From assembly GCA_022828595.1 (NCBI GenBank), contig JAKGHH010000008.1, positions 4,648,728 through 4,712,727 on the forward strand: a stretch of 64,000 bases of DNA, read 5' to 3'. Shown piece after piece: positions 46,401 to 54,039 of this stretch. The position numbers and the translations under genes were made by a program. Position 1 is the first letter of the stretch; every line of letters starts with the position of its first letter. This DNA comes from Nelumbo lutea. Lineage: Eukaryota > Streptophyta > Magnoliopsida > Proteales > Nelumbonaceae. Under the pieces are notes generated by a model. The model saw nothing but the letters and a program-made list of their open reading frames with translations, made no database searches and was not told where the DNA came from.

Positions 46401-48294
46401 TCTCAACATCTTCAAATGAAAATTAATATTGTCAACCCTTAACCAATATTTAGCGCAACTACACAGTTGGTACAAGCATAAATCGGCTTAGTTGCGTGTG
46501 ATAAAAAGATTTTGAGCATTGTTGATCGGAAAAATAAAAAATGATTTCCGGCATTGATTTGTGTAAAGGATGGTGGAGCTCACTATTCAATATATGTACA
46601 TGGTACTCTTTTTTCCATTCACTTGAGGATGTTTGTAGGAGAATCCATGAATGTGTTTATGATACTCAAATCAATTTCAATGATAGTAAGAACGCAAGTC
46701 TACTACAACACAAACTCAATGTACCAATGTTATAGAATGCAGGTTATTACATTGTCAAACTTTCATCCTTTACACATGAGCATTCCAAAATCTGAACTGC
46801 CATTATGTGGTTGAATTTGAATGGTTATCTAGGTTCAATTAAATGCTAGGATAATCTTGTAGGTTGTGGTTTGAGGAGCCACTAAATGAGGAACTTCAAA
46901 ATAGGCAATATATCTCTTGTGGCAATATGGATCACAGGATGATGAGATTCTCTTTATGTTCCTAATATAAAGTATGCTAGTGACAGAAAGAGAATCAAAA
47001 ATCTGATCAGGACATGGAGATTCCTTTTCACTCAACTCGCAGCATATAAATAGAAGCTTCATAAGGTTAATTTCTTTTCAGAAAAAATAAATAGAAGCTT
47101 CCAATATAGGTAGGAAAATGAACTAATTGCTTAATTTAACGATAATAGATCAGGAAAATAAAATGTCAAAACCATTTGAATTTTAGAAGGGATCAAAGGT
47201 AAAATCAATACATGTATAAGTGGATTAAGGGTCGTCAGAAATAGAAGCAAAAGCCTGCCCCACCATCACCACCATGGCACCATCCCCATGAGAAAACATT
47301 TATTATCCATCTAGCTACTTGCATGAAAGCACTAGGGACAGTAGATACGTGCCATTTTTAGTCTGGCAACCAAATCGTTTGGTATTGGATGATCAATAGA
47401 TGTAAACTGCCACACAATTACCTACCAAATTGCTTCACGATTCATTTGGAACTCCAAAGGACTCGGTAATTAGTTAAAGAAACTCTTGCTCAACCAATTT
47501 AAAATAAACAAAGAACAATCCTTCAAACAATTTGCTTTTAAAAAATGCAACTGGTATGTTATGCAAGTCCTCCTAGGTGTATAAGTGGATTATGGGTGAC
47601 TAGAACTAGAAGTAAAGGCCCCACCCTCACCACCTTGGCGCCATCCCCATGAGAAAACATTTATTATCCCTCTAGCTACTTACAAGCATGAAAACACTAG
47701 AAACAGTGGACATGAATTTTAGTCCAGCAACCCTGTGGTTTGGTATCGAGTGATTAATAGATGTAAACTGCCATATAATTACCTAGAAGATTGCTTCGTG
47801 AGTCATTTGGAACTTCAGGGCACTCGGTAGTTAATGTTAAAGAACCTCTTGCTCGACCAATTTAAAATGATCAAAGAACAAACCTGCAAACTATTTGATT
47901 CTAAAAAATGCCACTGATATGCTATGTAAGTCTCCCTAAACTCGACCACATAGAAAATATATGGCAATTGAATTAAGTAATAAAAAAATAGCAACATATA
48001 TACCTTGTCGGCGATCTTCGCCTGCTTGTCCATGGGCTTGGTCTGCTGCATTTGGACAAAAAGTAGCTCCGAACCCCCAGCTTTGATATAATCTTCCTCG
48101 TCAACAAAATCTTCTTTAACGACCACACAGCTTTCACTCCCATTACCAGCCCTCGCTTGTATAGTTGGTATACGGGAACGGTACCAATGAAGCCGAGTCG
48201 AGTGTTTCCCATTTAGTCTCCTTGCTCGACACCTCCGTCCAGGGGAAGGATAACCCGCCATTGCTGCAATGTTTCGAGTTCCAAGACACTCCAT
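18757..48294 (-). CDS. LCYE: Lycopene epsilon-cyclase, plastid; 11 coding exons, 530 aa
   Basis: LCYE forms the epsilon ring of lycopene, the branch step toward alpha-carotene and lutein in plastids. Coding exons, 5' to 3' on the minus strand: 48294-48004, 44530-44359, 35059-34924, 34820-34710, 34644-34542, 33275-33132, 33038-32931, 28734-28638, 28548-28417, 27213-27081, 18922-18757. Every junction is GT-AG and in phase; the total is 1593 nt. Residues 1-55 are Arg/Ser-rich and fit a transit peptide. [10 protein letters not shown] marks the conserved N-terminus. The dinucleotide-binding motif D109..GCGPAG(114-119) and the cyclase motif FFEET (317-321, split between exons 6 and 7) are intact. 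Start chosen at MEC as in relatives; an in-frame ATG lies 9 nt upstream. Leu454 in FFLFGLALI matches the Arabidopsis-type one-ring enzyme. The C-terminus is ...TFLTL. No stop or frameshift was found despite very large introns. Confidence 0.95.
19047..19335 (+). repeat. 5' LTR of the intron-10 copia element
   Basis: It starts tgttagagttagccg and ends cagtagaaaca. It contains a ttc-rich pyrimidine tract (19247-19304) three bases longer than in the 3' copy. Confidence 0.95.
20105..24267 (+). pseudogene. Broken copia gag-pol polyprotein
   Basis: The order gag, protease, integrase, RT, RNase H is that of copia elements. Gag starts at 20105 (MAAMGDG), shifts frame near 20310 and hits a TAA at 20709. 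The nucleic-acid-binding knuckle [14 protein letters not shown] is intact near 20920-20965 but in another frame. Protease DSGASDHM is at about 21218. A TAG at 21132 and another at 21665 follow. The integrase (21731-22423) keeps both aspartates (HSDVW, RSDNG), but the glutamate of the QNGVAERKN block is replaced (QNGVAKQKN). The RT (22580-24043) keeps YVDD but lacks about 14 residues just before it, compared with the related copy at 40-41 kb. A frameshift at about 24030 splits off the RNase H end. It cannot encode a working polyprotein. Confidence 0.9.
24294..24579 (+). repeat. 3' LTR of the intron-10 copia element
   Basis: It matches the 5' LTR over its full length and is followed directly by the target duplication ctatt. 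Confidence 0.95.
24568..24632 (+). repeat. 33-bp tandem duplication across the 3' LTR junction
   Basis: The unit beginning acagtagaaacactattatt occurs at 24568-24600 and again at 24601-24632. It contains the last 12 bases of the LTR, the target duplication and 16 bases of flank, so it arose after insertion of the element. Confidence 0.95.
24633..25859. other. LCYE intron 10, unassigned part with a GA microsatellite
   Basis: No protein homology was recognised. A (GA)n run of about 28 bp lies at 25452-25479. The rest is AT-rich intron sequence. Confidence 0.5.
25860..26560 (+). mobile_element. LINE remnant (ORF2 C-terminus and RNase H) in LCYE intron 10
   Basis: The text [16 protein letters not shown] near 25965-26015 is the post-zinc-knuckle LINE ORF2 motif. 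[20 protein letters not shown] and [11 protein letters not shown] near 26218-26310 are an RNase H start (family form: DGCSKGNPGSSGIGG). Stops and frame breaks are frequent. The orientation is antisense to LCYE, and the fragment is 5'-truncated. Confidence 0.6.
26561..28416. other. End of LCYE intron 10 and intron 9, otherwise unremarkable
   Basis: Apart from LCYE exon 10 (27081-27213) nothing coding is recognised. Intron 9 (27214-28416) is AT-rich with a 14-bp A-run near 27662 and a short (AT)n near 27755. Confidence 0.5.
28937..29060 (-). mobile_element. RTE LINE 3' tail fragment in LCYE intron 7
   Basis: It begins with a (tca)n run and continues caactatatggggtggctac, the reverse of the RTE 3' end also present in the fold-back arms (10380, 11740). 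It lies in the same orientation as LCYE. Confidence 0.55.
29061..30429. other. LCYE intron 7, mostly unassigned
   Basis: At 29480-29590 (gccaatgctg...ggggtcttgggagggatag...ttgcacaaagtggccattc) there is a diverged copy of a piece of the fold-back arm (9670-9780). This shows that piece belongs to a dispersed repeat family. The remainder is AT-rich with no gene seen. Confidence 0.5.
30430..32575 (+). mobile_element. 5'-truncated LINE with intact RNase H domain, LCYE intron 7
   Basis: The element enters after the catalytic part of [18 protein letters not shown], then [20 protein letters not shown] (30690-30750) and KVMRDFLRE. Internal pieces are scrambled, with long T-runs at 31107-31134. The RNase H frame (31964-32482) is open and keeps all four acidic sites: NFDGS, AELLAAM, EGDSK and MADGQA. 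It ends near ttgagattcaataaatac and an A-run at about 32573. It is antisense to LCYE and closely related in its RNase H to the LINE at 600-3285. Confidence 0.8.
32729..32780. repeat. C-run and (CA)n microsatellite
   Basis: A cytosine-rich run (about 32730-32750) is followed by acacacacacacacaca (about 32752-32770). It lies in LCYE intron 7, about 150 bp downstream of exon 7. Confidence 0.9.
33276..34541. other. LCYE intron 5
   Basis: An AT-rich intron of about 1.27 kb. No gene or transposon domain was recognised. 33760-34080 has vaguely repeat-like phrases (gaggcaacctcc, tgttgcacttctagag) but nothing assignable. Confidence 0.6.
35060..36129. other. LCYE intron 2, first part
   Basis: No recognised gene. 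A (GAA)-rich patch lies at about 35699-35720. The rest is plain AT-rich intron. Confidence 0.5.
36130..37860 (+). mobile_element. RTE-type LINE remnant split by a solo LTR, LCYE intron 2
   Basis: The RTE reverse transcriptase is readable with stops: [47 protein letters not shown], then VCVVC and [13 protein letters not shown] (about 36455-36500). The catalytic FADD is changed to FVND. The frame resumes after the solo LTR with [38 protein letters not shown] and, near 37800, SKLRWCG and VRRSDQF. It is antisense to LCYE and truncated at both ends. Confidence 0.8.
36572..37338. mobile_element. Solo LTR (767 bp) with 5-bp target duplication agtag
   Basis: The insert starts TGTGAGTGGTG and ends GTACCTACA. 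The 5 bp before it (36567-36571) and after it (37339-37343) are both agtag. Removing it restores the RTE reading KISR-TKK. There is no internal region and no second LTR, so it is a solo LTR left by LTR-LTR recombination. 37030-37270 within it holds a degenerate repeat of a gctcatcac.ag phrase at roughly 40-bp spacing. The LTR family is not identified. Confidence 0.85.
37877..41300. mobile_element. Rearranged copia element, gag (+) joined to inverted pol (-), LCYE intron 2
   Basis: The 5' LTR is about 37877-38164 (TG...CA), followed by the binding site tggtattaaagc. Gag runs on the plus strand from about 38922 (MASFANG, with a TGA in place of the tryptophan codon at 39032) through 39799. It includes RNA-binding Gly/Arg repeats and the knuckle [14 protein letters not shown] (39766-39810). 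Protease-region text [11 protein letters not shown] (about 40043-40076) has DSGAS changed to DSRAS. Near 40090-40120 the coding strand flips. RT and the start of RNase H then read on the minus strand from about 41300 down to 40110 ([54 protein letters not shown]). Integrase and a 3' LTR were not found. It is the same family as the intron-10 element but clearly diverged. Confidence 0.85.
41301..42429. other. LCYE intron 2, unassigned part
   Basis: No gene. 41660-41800 shares phrases with 4370-4480 and looks like a copy of a small dispersed element (aataagtcattcaattgatc, tcaaatggcccctta). Confidence 0.45.
42430..43390 (+). mobile_element. LINE remnant (zf-RVT part) in LCYE intron 2
   Basis: The frame from 42470 reads [19 protein letters not shown] then [14 protein letters not shown]. 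After frame changes comes [20 protein letters not shown], followed by [18 protein letters not shown] (about 42980-43030) and [15 protein letters not shown] (43180-43226). This is the C-terminal third of plant L1 ORF2. It is antisense to LCYE and related to the element at 600-3285 (same WTA...C.LC...HLFLHC pattern). Confidence 0.75.
43391..44358. other. LCYE intron 2, last part before exon 2
   Basis: AT-rich intron sequence with no recognised gene or element. Confidence 0.5.
44531..45270. other. LCYE intron 1, part nearest exon 2
   Basis: It contains a (GAA)n microsatellite at 44573-44600. The phrases catcacttccatag and agctcaaaagtcagaactagta are duplicated near 44835-44910 and 44960-44993. 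No gene is seen. Confidence 0.5.
45271..45840. mobile_element. Non-autonomous inverted-repeat element (MITE-like) in LCYE intron 1
   Basis: The left end atagttgtcaaagtg (45271-45285) and right end cactttgagaaccat (45826-45840) are inverted repeats with two mismatches. gacc flanks both sides (45267-45270, 45841-45844). Just inside the left end is gcctaggcaacaaggcacct, like the cctaggca phrases at 1-130. AT-rich interior, no coding capacity. Confidence 0.6.
45841..47214. other. LCYE intron 1, middle part
   Basis: No gene or element was recognised in this AT-rich stretch. Confidence 0.5.
47215..47935. repeat. ~360-bp direct tandem duplication in LCYE intron 1
   Basis: 47215-47575 and 47578-47935 are side-by-side diverged copies. 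Both start tataagtggatta and share gccatccccatgagaaaaca, agatgtaaactgcca, ttgcttc and ccaatttaaaat in the same order. The second copy ends about 70 bp inside the intron from the exon 1 donor (48003). Confidence 0.9.
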
Positions 48295-48540
48295 CATGAT
48301 CATTGTTCTTATCTCTGCTTCATAACCTCAGCTCCGTCGCCATTAGCTTCAGAGTATACAATGAAGACGATATCATCGAGTGTGACAACAGTCATTCACT
48401 CTTTCCGTGTCTTCCTCTGTTTTTCTGAGGAAAGAGAATAAGAGATAGAGGAGGCGCAGTTTTCCGAGTTATGAGGTGTTGAACCGAAGGATCGTATCAT
48501 CCTTTAGATCACCACGTGGCCAAAGATAATTAATTCTTTT
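48295..48540 (-). promoter_or_regulatory. LCYE 5' flank with a G-box
   Basis: Upstream of the LCYE start (minus strand) the sequence is CT-rich for about 150 bp, as expected for a 5' leader. A perfect G-box core cacgtg lies at 48513-48518 within ccacgtgg, about 220 bp from the ATG. G-boxes bind bZIP/bHLH light-signalling factors, and light control is known for carotenoid genes. Its use here is an inference. Confidence 0.45.
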
Positions 48541-48605
48541 TTCGCAATGAAGCAAAAAAGGATTATGGATATTGTTTATTTTTTTCGCAATGAAGAAAAA
48601 AAGGC
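48537..48605. repeat. Short direct repeat upstream of LCYE
   Basis: ttttttcgcaatgaag followed by an A-run and gg occurs at about 48538 and again at about 48580. Confidence 0.8.
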
Positions 48606-48963
48606 CAAAATCCTTGCTTTGTCTCTTAGAAATATCGGATCGGCTCTTCACACAGGCGCCTCACACGCACATCGTACCATGCATTGGAAACACCTCCCGT
48701 ACTTATAAATTATTATTCATTCCAATGGACGGTAGATGTGTGAGGAGCAAATCCCCTACTCATTTTAGATATTTGCTAATTTTGCATTGAAATTCATTTT
48801 ATAAACTGAACAAAGAATGAAATCCCGAATAAGAAAATTATCCCAAATCTCCTTTAGAAGAGTCCGAAAGAAAAATATACAATGAAAATGAAAAAAGTAA
48901 AAGATATATAATTAAAATTGTTAGAAAAAATATATAAATAATTTTTAAAAAATACCTCCAATT

Positions 48964-49472
48964 AGGGGTGATCATTTCAGCCCAGCCCAAAAATTTTGGG
49001 CTTGAGCCTAGGTTTTGTGTTCAAGCTCGGCCCGGGCTCAAGCCTACATCAGGCCCGCAAATTTTAGGACCGGGTTTGGGCTTAATACTTCAAACCGGGC
49101 CTGACTTGCATATATTTAAATTTAAATTTTGTGTATAATGTATACATATGTATATATGTTATTTTACATTATATTATATATTTTATATATAAATATTACA
49201 ATATGTATAACTTATATTATATATAATATTTTATATTTTATATTATATATTGTATAAAATAAGTTGATATGGATGTTGTGTCATTTAATATATAGATATG
49301 TAATGTTTTATATACGAGTGACATTGGCCCAGAATCAAGCTCGGCCTTGCACAGGCCCGTATAGACTTGGGTTAGGGCTTATGTTTCAGGCCTGAAACCC
49401 CAGGCTCAGCCTAAGCTATAGCCCTTATCATAAGTGCAAAGCCCAACTTGGGCCTAGCCCATGATCACCCCT
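48964..49472. mobile_element. 509-bp MITE with 12-bp TIR and 10-bp target duplication
   Basis: Ends aggggtgatcat and atgatcacccct are exact inverted repeats. The 10-bp flanks acctccaatt (48954-48963 and 49473-49482) are identical. A duplication of 9-11 bp points to Mutator-like transposition. The interior is GGCC-rich near the ends (ggcccgggctcaag, ggcctagccc) and AT-rich in the middle. No protein is encoded. Confidence 0.92.
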
Positions 49473-49681
49473 ACCTCCAATTCATAGAAAAAAAAGACGC
49501 ATACATTGTTCATGTTAGGGTGATGGTTGAACTGGCCAAGGATGCCATGTAGCTATCTCCGTGGTTGCCCCCCTCGTAGACCACGTCAACATCACATGTA
49601 ATGGAATAGCACAAGTAAGGGGGTGTTTTGTAGTGTGGATGAGAAATTGGTGGGTGTGGATTGGTCCACACCACACTCTGT

Positions 49682-50434
49682 TGTGACAGTCTGACACAGG
49701 CTTAGCCTTGCCTACGCTTGGCAAGCTTACGTTAGGGACATGCCTGTCATTTTCGCCAATAAGATTTTTGAGAGAACTGATGTCATCTTCAGGCAGACCA
49801 CCAGGAGCTTAACATACTCTTTGAGGAGGGGTGGTCGACCTCCTTGGGTGCCTAACCTTGGCACTCCTAGACCTTCATCCCCTTGCGGGGCGGCCCTGGT
49901 TAACGGTTAGCATGGCTACCAGGGTTCCTCATGGGCGCACACTTGCTCATGGGGACAGTGTTGGACTGGCACTGCGCTACTGATACTCAAGGGAGGCTTG
50001 GCATGCGGGACTGGATCGAGCATGACCCTTCACCTCGCCAGCCCCTTGCCCAAGTTGATTGAGCTATCCCGTTGCCTCTAGCGCACGAGTGTGTTCCGGC
50101 CCAAGCGGTTACCTATCATCATGGCACACAGGTGCCTGTCATCATCGGCATACAAAAGACCCATCGCATCGGTGCCAAGTCACCTCATCGGCGCATGGTC
50201 GCCTTGCATCATGGTTGTCCCCCTTTAGCACGTAAGCGGCGCCTCCCATGGACCGGTTTGAGCCAGGAGAGTGCTCCGGCCATTGGACTTGAGGTCATGA
50301 TCCAGTGCTACTGGCATTGGTGGAGCCATCCCATCGGGTAACTCCTAGCCTCTATGCGTATAAAGGCTTGTCCTAGCCTACCTTGGCCAGGACACCGCAC
50401 GGGTTTCTTCCGTTGTAGAACTACCCCCGTGACA
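49682..50434 (+). repeat. 5' LTR of the 2.6-kb element
   Basis: Begins tgtgacagtctgacacagg and ends cccccgtgaca. GC-rich compared with its surroundings. Confidence 0.85.
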
Positions 50435-51567
50435 GCTGGTATAAGAGCAAGTTGGTCAATTGCAGTCGCAGTTGGTTTTCAACAGATTAGCCCAAAGCCA
50501 GTTGAAGCGGTCATTTCGACAAGCAGCATTTTGTGGGGTGCGGTCCCTAGGCACTTCCACCCAGGATCAAGCAGAATTCAGATCAAGCCTGGCAAGAGGC
50601 CATTTCGTTGTTTGTGTCCCCACTCCAATGACACTAAAACAGCTTTCCTTGCGGGGGCAGACGCGTGAGCCTTGATAGGAATGTGGGTACACTGCCCGAG
50701 CAGATTGTTTATCAGGCCTAACAAGAGGCCATTCAATGTTCACGTTCCCATTCCAATGACCCTAAAACATCTTCCCTTGCGGGTGCAAACGCATTGGTGG
50801 TTGTCCTCATGGGGGGCAGATGCGTGGACCTTGCTAGGAATGTGGTTACGCTGGCCGTTGGAGCATGGCGGCCCTACACCGGCAAAGTTTCAGGTGGACA
50901 TGCTCAGTTTTCAGGTTGAACACTTGCAGCAGCGGAAGCTCATCACAAGGCGAGTGCATGTTCGACAACTCATGGGTAAAAGTTGCCACACTCGCACAGA
51001 TTGCGGTCAGGTCTCCTTGAGGCAGCAGTAGTGGGGCCCCCTCGGAGTGAAGATGTAGCCCGAGTCGGCGAGGTGAAGCGTAGTTTCAAGGGCCAAGAGA
51101 GCATAAGTCATGGCTAGGTTTGAGTAACCCGCACAGGGCGAGGTGAAGTCTGCAGGCCAGCATGGTGAAAGGGTACCCAGGTCATCGCCAACATGAGGAG
51201 TAGACCTATTAGCGTGTTCGATAGCATCATTGAAAAGCTACCAAGAAGACGGTTGAGCCTTGATGTAAGACGATACATGGGGTGGACCTCCTCGAAGCAC
51301 CACACACATCTCTCCGAGGACCCTTCTTTCACAATTCAACAGCATAGCCATTGTGCGGTTTGAGTAACCTCAACATTGGAGGGGTGAAGTCTAGGTAGGG
51401 CGGCATGGTGAAATGGTTTCGTCCCCATAAATGGACACCAACATAGGCAAGACCTGGGTTGACCAAGTGAGCCCAGGAACTGGTGGAGAAGTGGATGGCG
51501 TGGGACATAGATGCACATTCACGTGAAGACCATTGTCGAGGTCGATAATGGATTGAGTGGGGGAGCC

Positions 51568-52318
51568 TGTGACGGTCTGACACAGGCTTAGCCTTGCCTA
51601 TGCTTGGCAGGCTTACGTTAGGGGCATGCCTGTCATTTTTGCCTGTAAGATTTTTGGGAGAATTGATGTCATCTTCAGGCAGACCACTAGAAGCTTAACG
51701 TACTCTTTGAGGAGGGGTGGTCGACCTCCTTGGGTGCCTAACCTTGGCACTCCTAGACCTTCATACCCTTGCGGGGCGGTCCTGGTTAATGGCTAGCATG
51801 GCTACCAGGGTTCCTCATGGGGCACACTTGCTCATGGGACAGTGTTGGACCGGCACTACGCTACCGATACTCAAGGGAGGCTTGGCATGCGAGACTGGAT
51901 CAAGCATGACCCTTCACCTCGCCAGCCCCTTGCCCAAGTTGGTTGAGCTATCCCATTGCCTCTAGCGCATGGGTGTGTTCCGGCCCAAGCGGTTACCTAT
52001 CATCATGGCACGCAGGTGCCTGTCATCATCGGCATACAAGAGACCCATCACATCGGTGCCAAGTCACCTCATCGGCGCATGGTCGCCTTGCATTATGGTT
52101 GTCCCCCTTTAGCACGTAAGCGGCACCTCCCATGGATCGGTCTGAGTCAGGAGAGTGCCCCGACCATTGGACTTGAGGTCATGATCCAATGCTACTGACT
52201 TTGGTGGAGCCATCCCATCGGGCAACTCCTAGCCTCTATGCGTATAAAGGCTTGTCCTGGCCCGCCTTGGCTAGGACGCCGCACGGGTTTCTTCCGCTGT
52301 AGAACTACCCCCATGACA
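51568..52318 (+). repeat. 3' LTR of the 2.6-kb element
   Basis: Begins tgtgacggtctgacacagg and ends cccccatgaca. It aligns with the 5' LTR end to end with scattered substitutions. Confidence 0.85.
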
Positions 52319-53253
52319 CTGTGGTAAGGACCAATCCACACCACACCATAGTCCACAGATGTTTTGAACTATGGACAAACTGAATAGACTGGACCAGTCC
52401 ACACCTACAATGACGTTATGTAGGCGTGGTGTCCATACCACACTTTATGATTTCATGTATCTCGTTTACATTTTATGAATCATAAATATCTAATTTTTTC
52501 ATTTTATATGATAAATATATTGAAAATGCATCAATGAATTAATGTTAACCAATAAATATTAATTTTTATAAAAACAATAGTAAAATAATAAAAAATTAAA
52601 AATATATATTTTAAATATTTAAAAATATTAGTTTATTGATGAAACATTACAAAATTAAGTAAAATAATTAATATTTTATTGACAAAAATATTAAAAAATA
52701 ATATCTAAACAATTAATAAAACAAATTTTTGCAAGACTAAGCATTAAACGATTTATGCAAACTAATAATCCATTGATTCCTGTACTAGTTGTAAGACGAG
52801 CATAACATCAAAAGGGAAAAACAGTACAAGGATTTTCGAAGGGAAACACTGTTTGCACAATAGAGAAAACAAATATAACGATCGGCTAAACAGAGATAGA
52901 GATAGAGGGAAAGAGAGATAAACTTATATCGACAGGTGGACCGATGGAGGAGAGTTGTAGCGGTGGAGAGCTTCAATAGGCAGTGGAGACCTCCAATAGT
53001 AAAATGTGAAGCAGACACAATAGGGTTTCAGCCTTTCAGGTAGAGTGTGAAGCAGGGGATTAGAGAATAGACTGTGGACGAGCCCTAACCACAAGTTTTT
53101 GCTGTTACCGCTAAGTTGGGGTGTGGATGGGATCGATCCACAATATAGCAAGGACTGATCCTGTCCACAACCAGTTGAATAAGTGTTCATCCCGTGGACC
53201 AAACCGAAACGGTCTCATTCACATGATTAACACCAAATTGAACATCGTCTGAA

Positions 53254-54030
53254 GGGGTGTTTTATAGTGTGGATGAGAAATTGTTGGGAGTGGACCAGTC
53301 CACACCACACCCTGTGGTAGGGATCAATCCACACCACACCACAGTCCATAGCTATTTTGAACTGTGGGTAGATTGTGTAGACCAGTCCAGTCCACATCCA
53401 TGATGGCGTTCTGTAGGTGTGGTTTGGACCAATCCACACCACATTCCATGTATATCATATGCATTTTATGGAAGATCTACACAATCGATCATAAATGCCT
53501 AATTTTTGCATTTTATATGGTAAATAAATTGAAAAAAAGGCATCAATATGTAAACAACAATTGCATATTTTTAAACAATTAAAAAATATTATTTCAAACA
53601 TTAAAAAAATAAAAATTAATATTTTAAATATTATTTTATTGATATATTAAAAATAATATTTAAATAATGAAAAAAATAGTTGAGAAGGAGAATCACCGGA
53701 CTTGTGCTAGAATTAACATTAAAAATTATTATTTTATTGGTAAAGTATTAAAATTTTAAAATTTAAAATTTATTAAAAGATTAAATAAAATGAGAGTAAT
53801 TGGACCAATGTAACGCGGGTGTAGACACCATAATCCATCCACACCATAGTGTGGACCATCAACGAGAAAATATTGTGGACGATAAATTGGGGTGTGGCCT
53901 ATCCCTATCCATGCTATTTTGTTGACGAGGACTGTCCACACAGTAGAACACCATATCTTACCATAGACAGGACCAAAACGGTCATGATCATGTCCATGAT
54001 ATTTACACACTATTGAACGTCACCTAAAAA
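53254..54030. mobile_element. GTGTGG/CCACAC-rich DNA element, copy 2
   Basis: It starts ggggtgttttatagtgtgg and ends near attgaacgtcacc; the reverse complement of the end (ggtgacgttcaatagtgtg) resembles the start, giving imperfect terminal inverted repeats. Internal phrases gagaaattgttggg, ccacaccacaccctgtggta and tgtccacacag parallel copy 1. AT-rich centre; no protein. Confidence 0.65.
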
Positions 54031-54039
54031 AGAGTATCT

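Larger units (their letters stand above)
49682..52318 (+). mobile_element. 2.6-kb non-autonomous LTR retrotransposon (no recognised gag or pol)
   Basis: LTRs 49682-50434 and 51568-52318 are about 750 bp each, TGTGAC...TGACA, and highly similar. They lie in direct orientation. After the left LTR is a binding site tggtataagagcaa (50437), like that of copia elements. A purine tract (gagtgggggag) precedes the right LTR. The flanks share ctgt. The internal 1.13 kb is GC-rich with imperfect repeats (gtttgagtaaccc/t near 51118 and 51358; agcatggtgaaa/gcatggtgaaa). It shows no protease, integrase or RT text. It therefore needed enzymes from elsewhere. Confidence 0.85.
49619..53249. mobile_element. 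GTGTGG/CCACAC-rich DNA element, copy 1, split by an LTR element
   Basis: The left part (49619-49681) starts ggggtgttttgtagtgtgg. It resumes at 52319 (ctgtggtaaggaccaatcc) and ends near 53249 (ccaaattgaacatcgtc). The same order of phrases appears uninterrupted in copy 2 (53254-54030), which confirms that the LTR element is an insertion. AT-rich centre, no coding region. Confidence 0.7.

Noticed and set aside
50072..52198. Matching frames of 80-89 codons at 50072 and 51956
   Set aside because: Both lie at the same place in the two LTRs of the 2.6-kb element; similarity comes from LTR identity and no domain is recognised.
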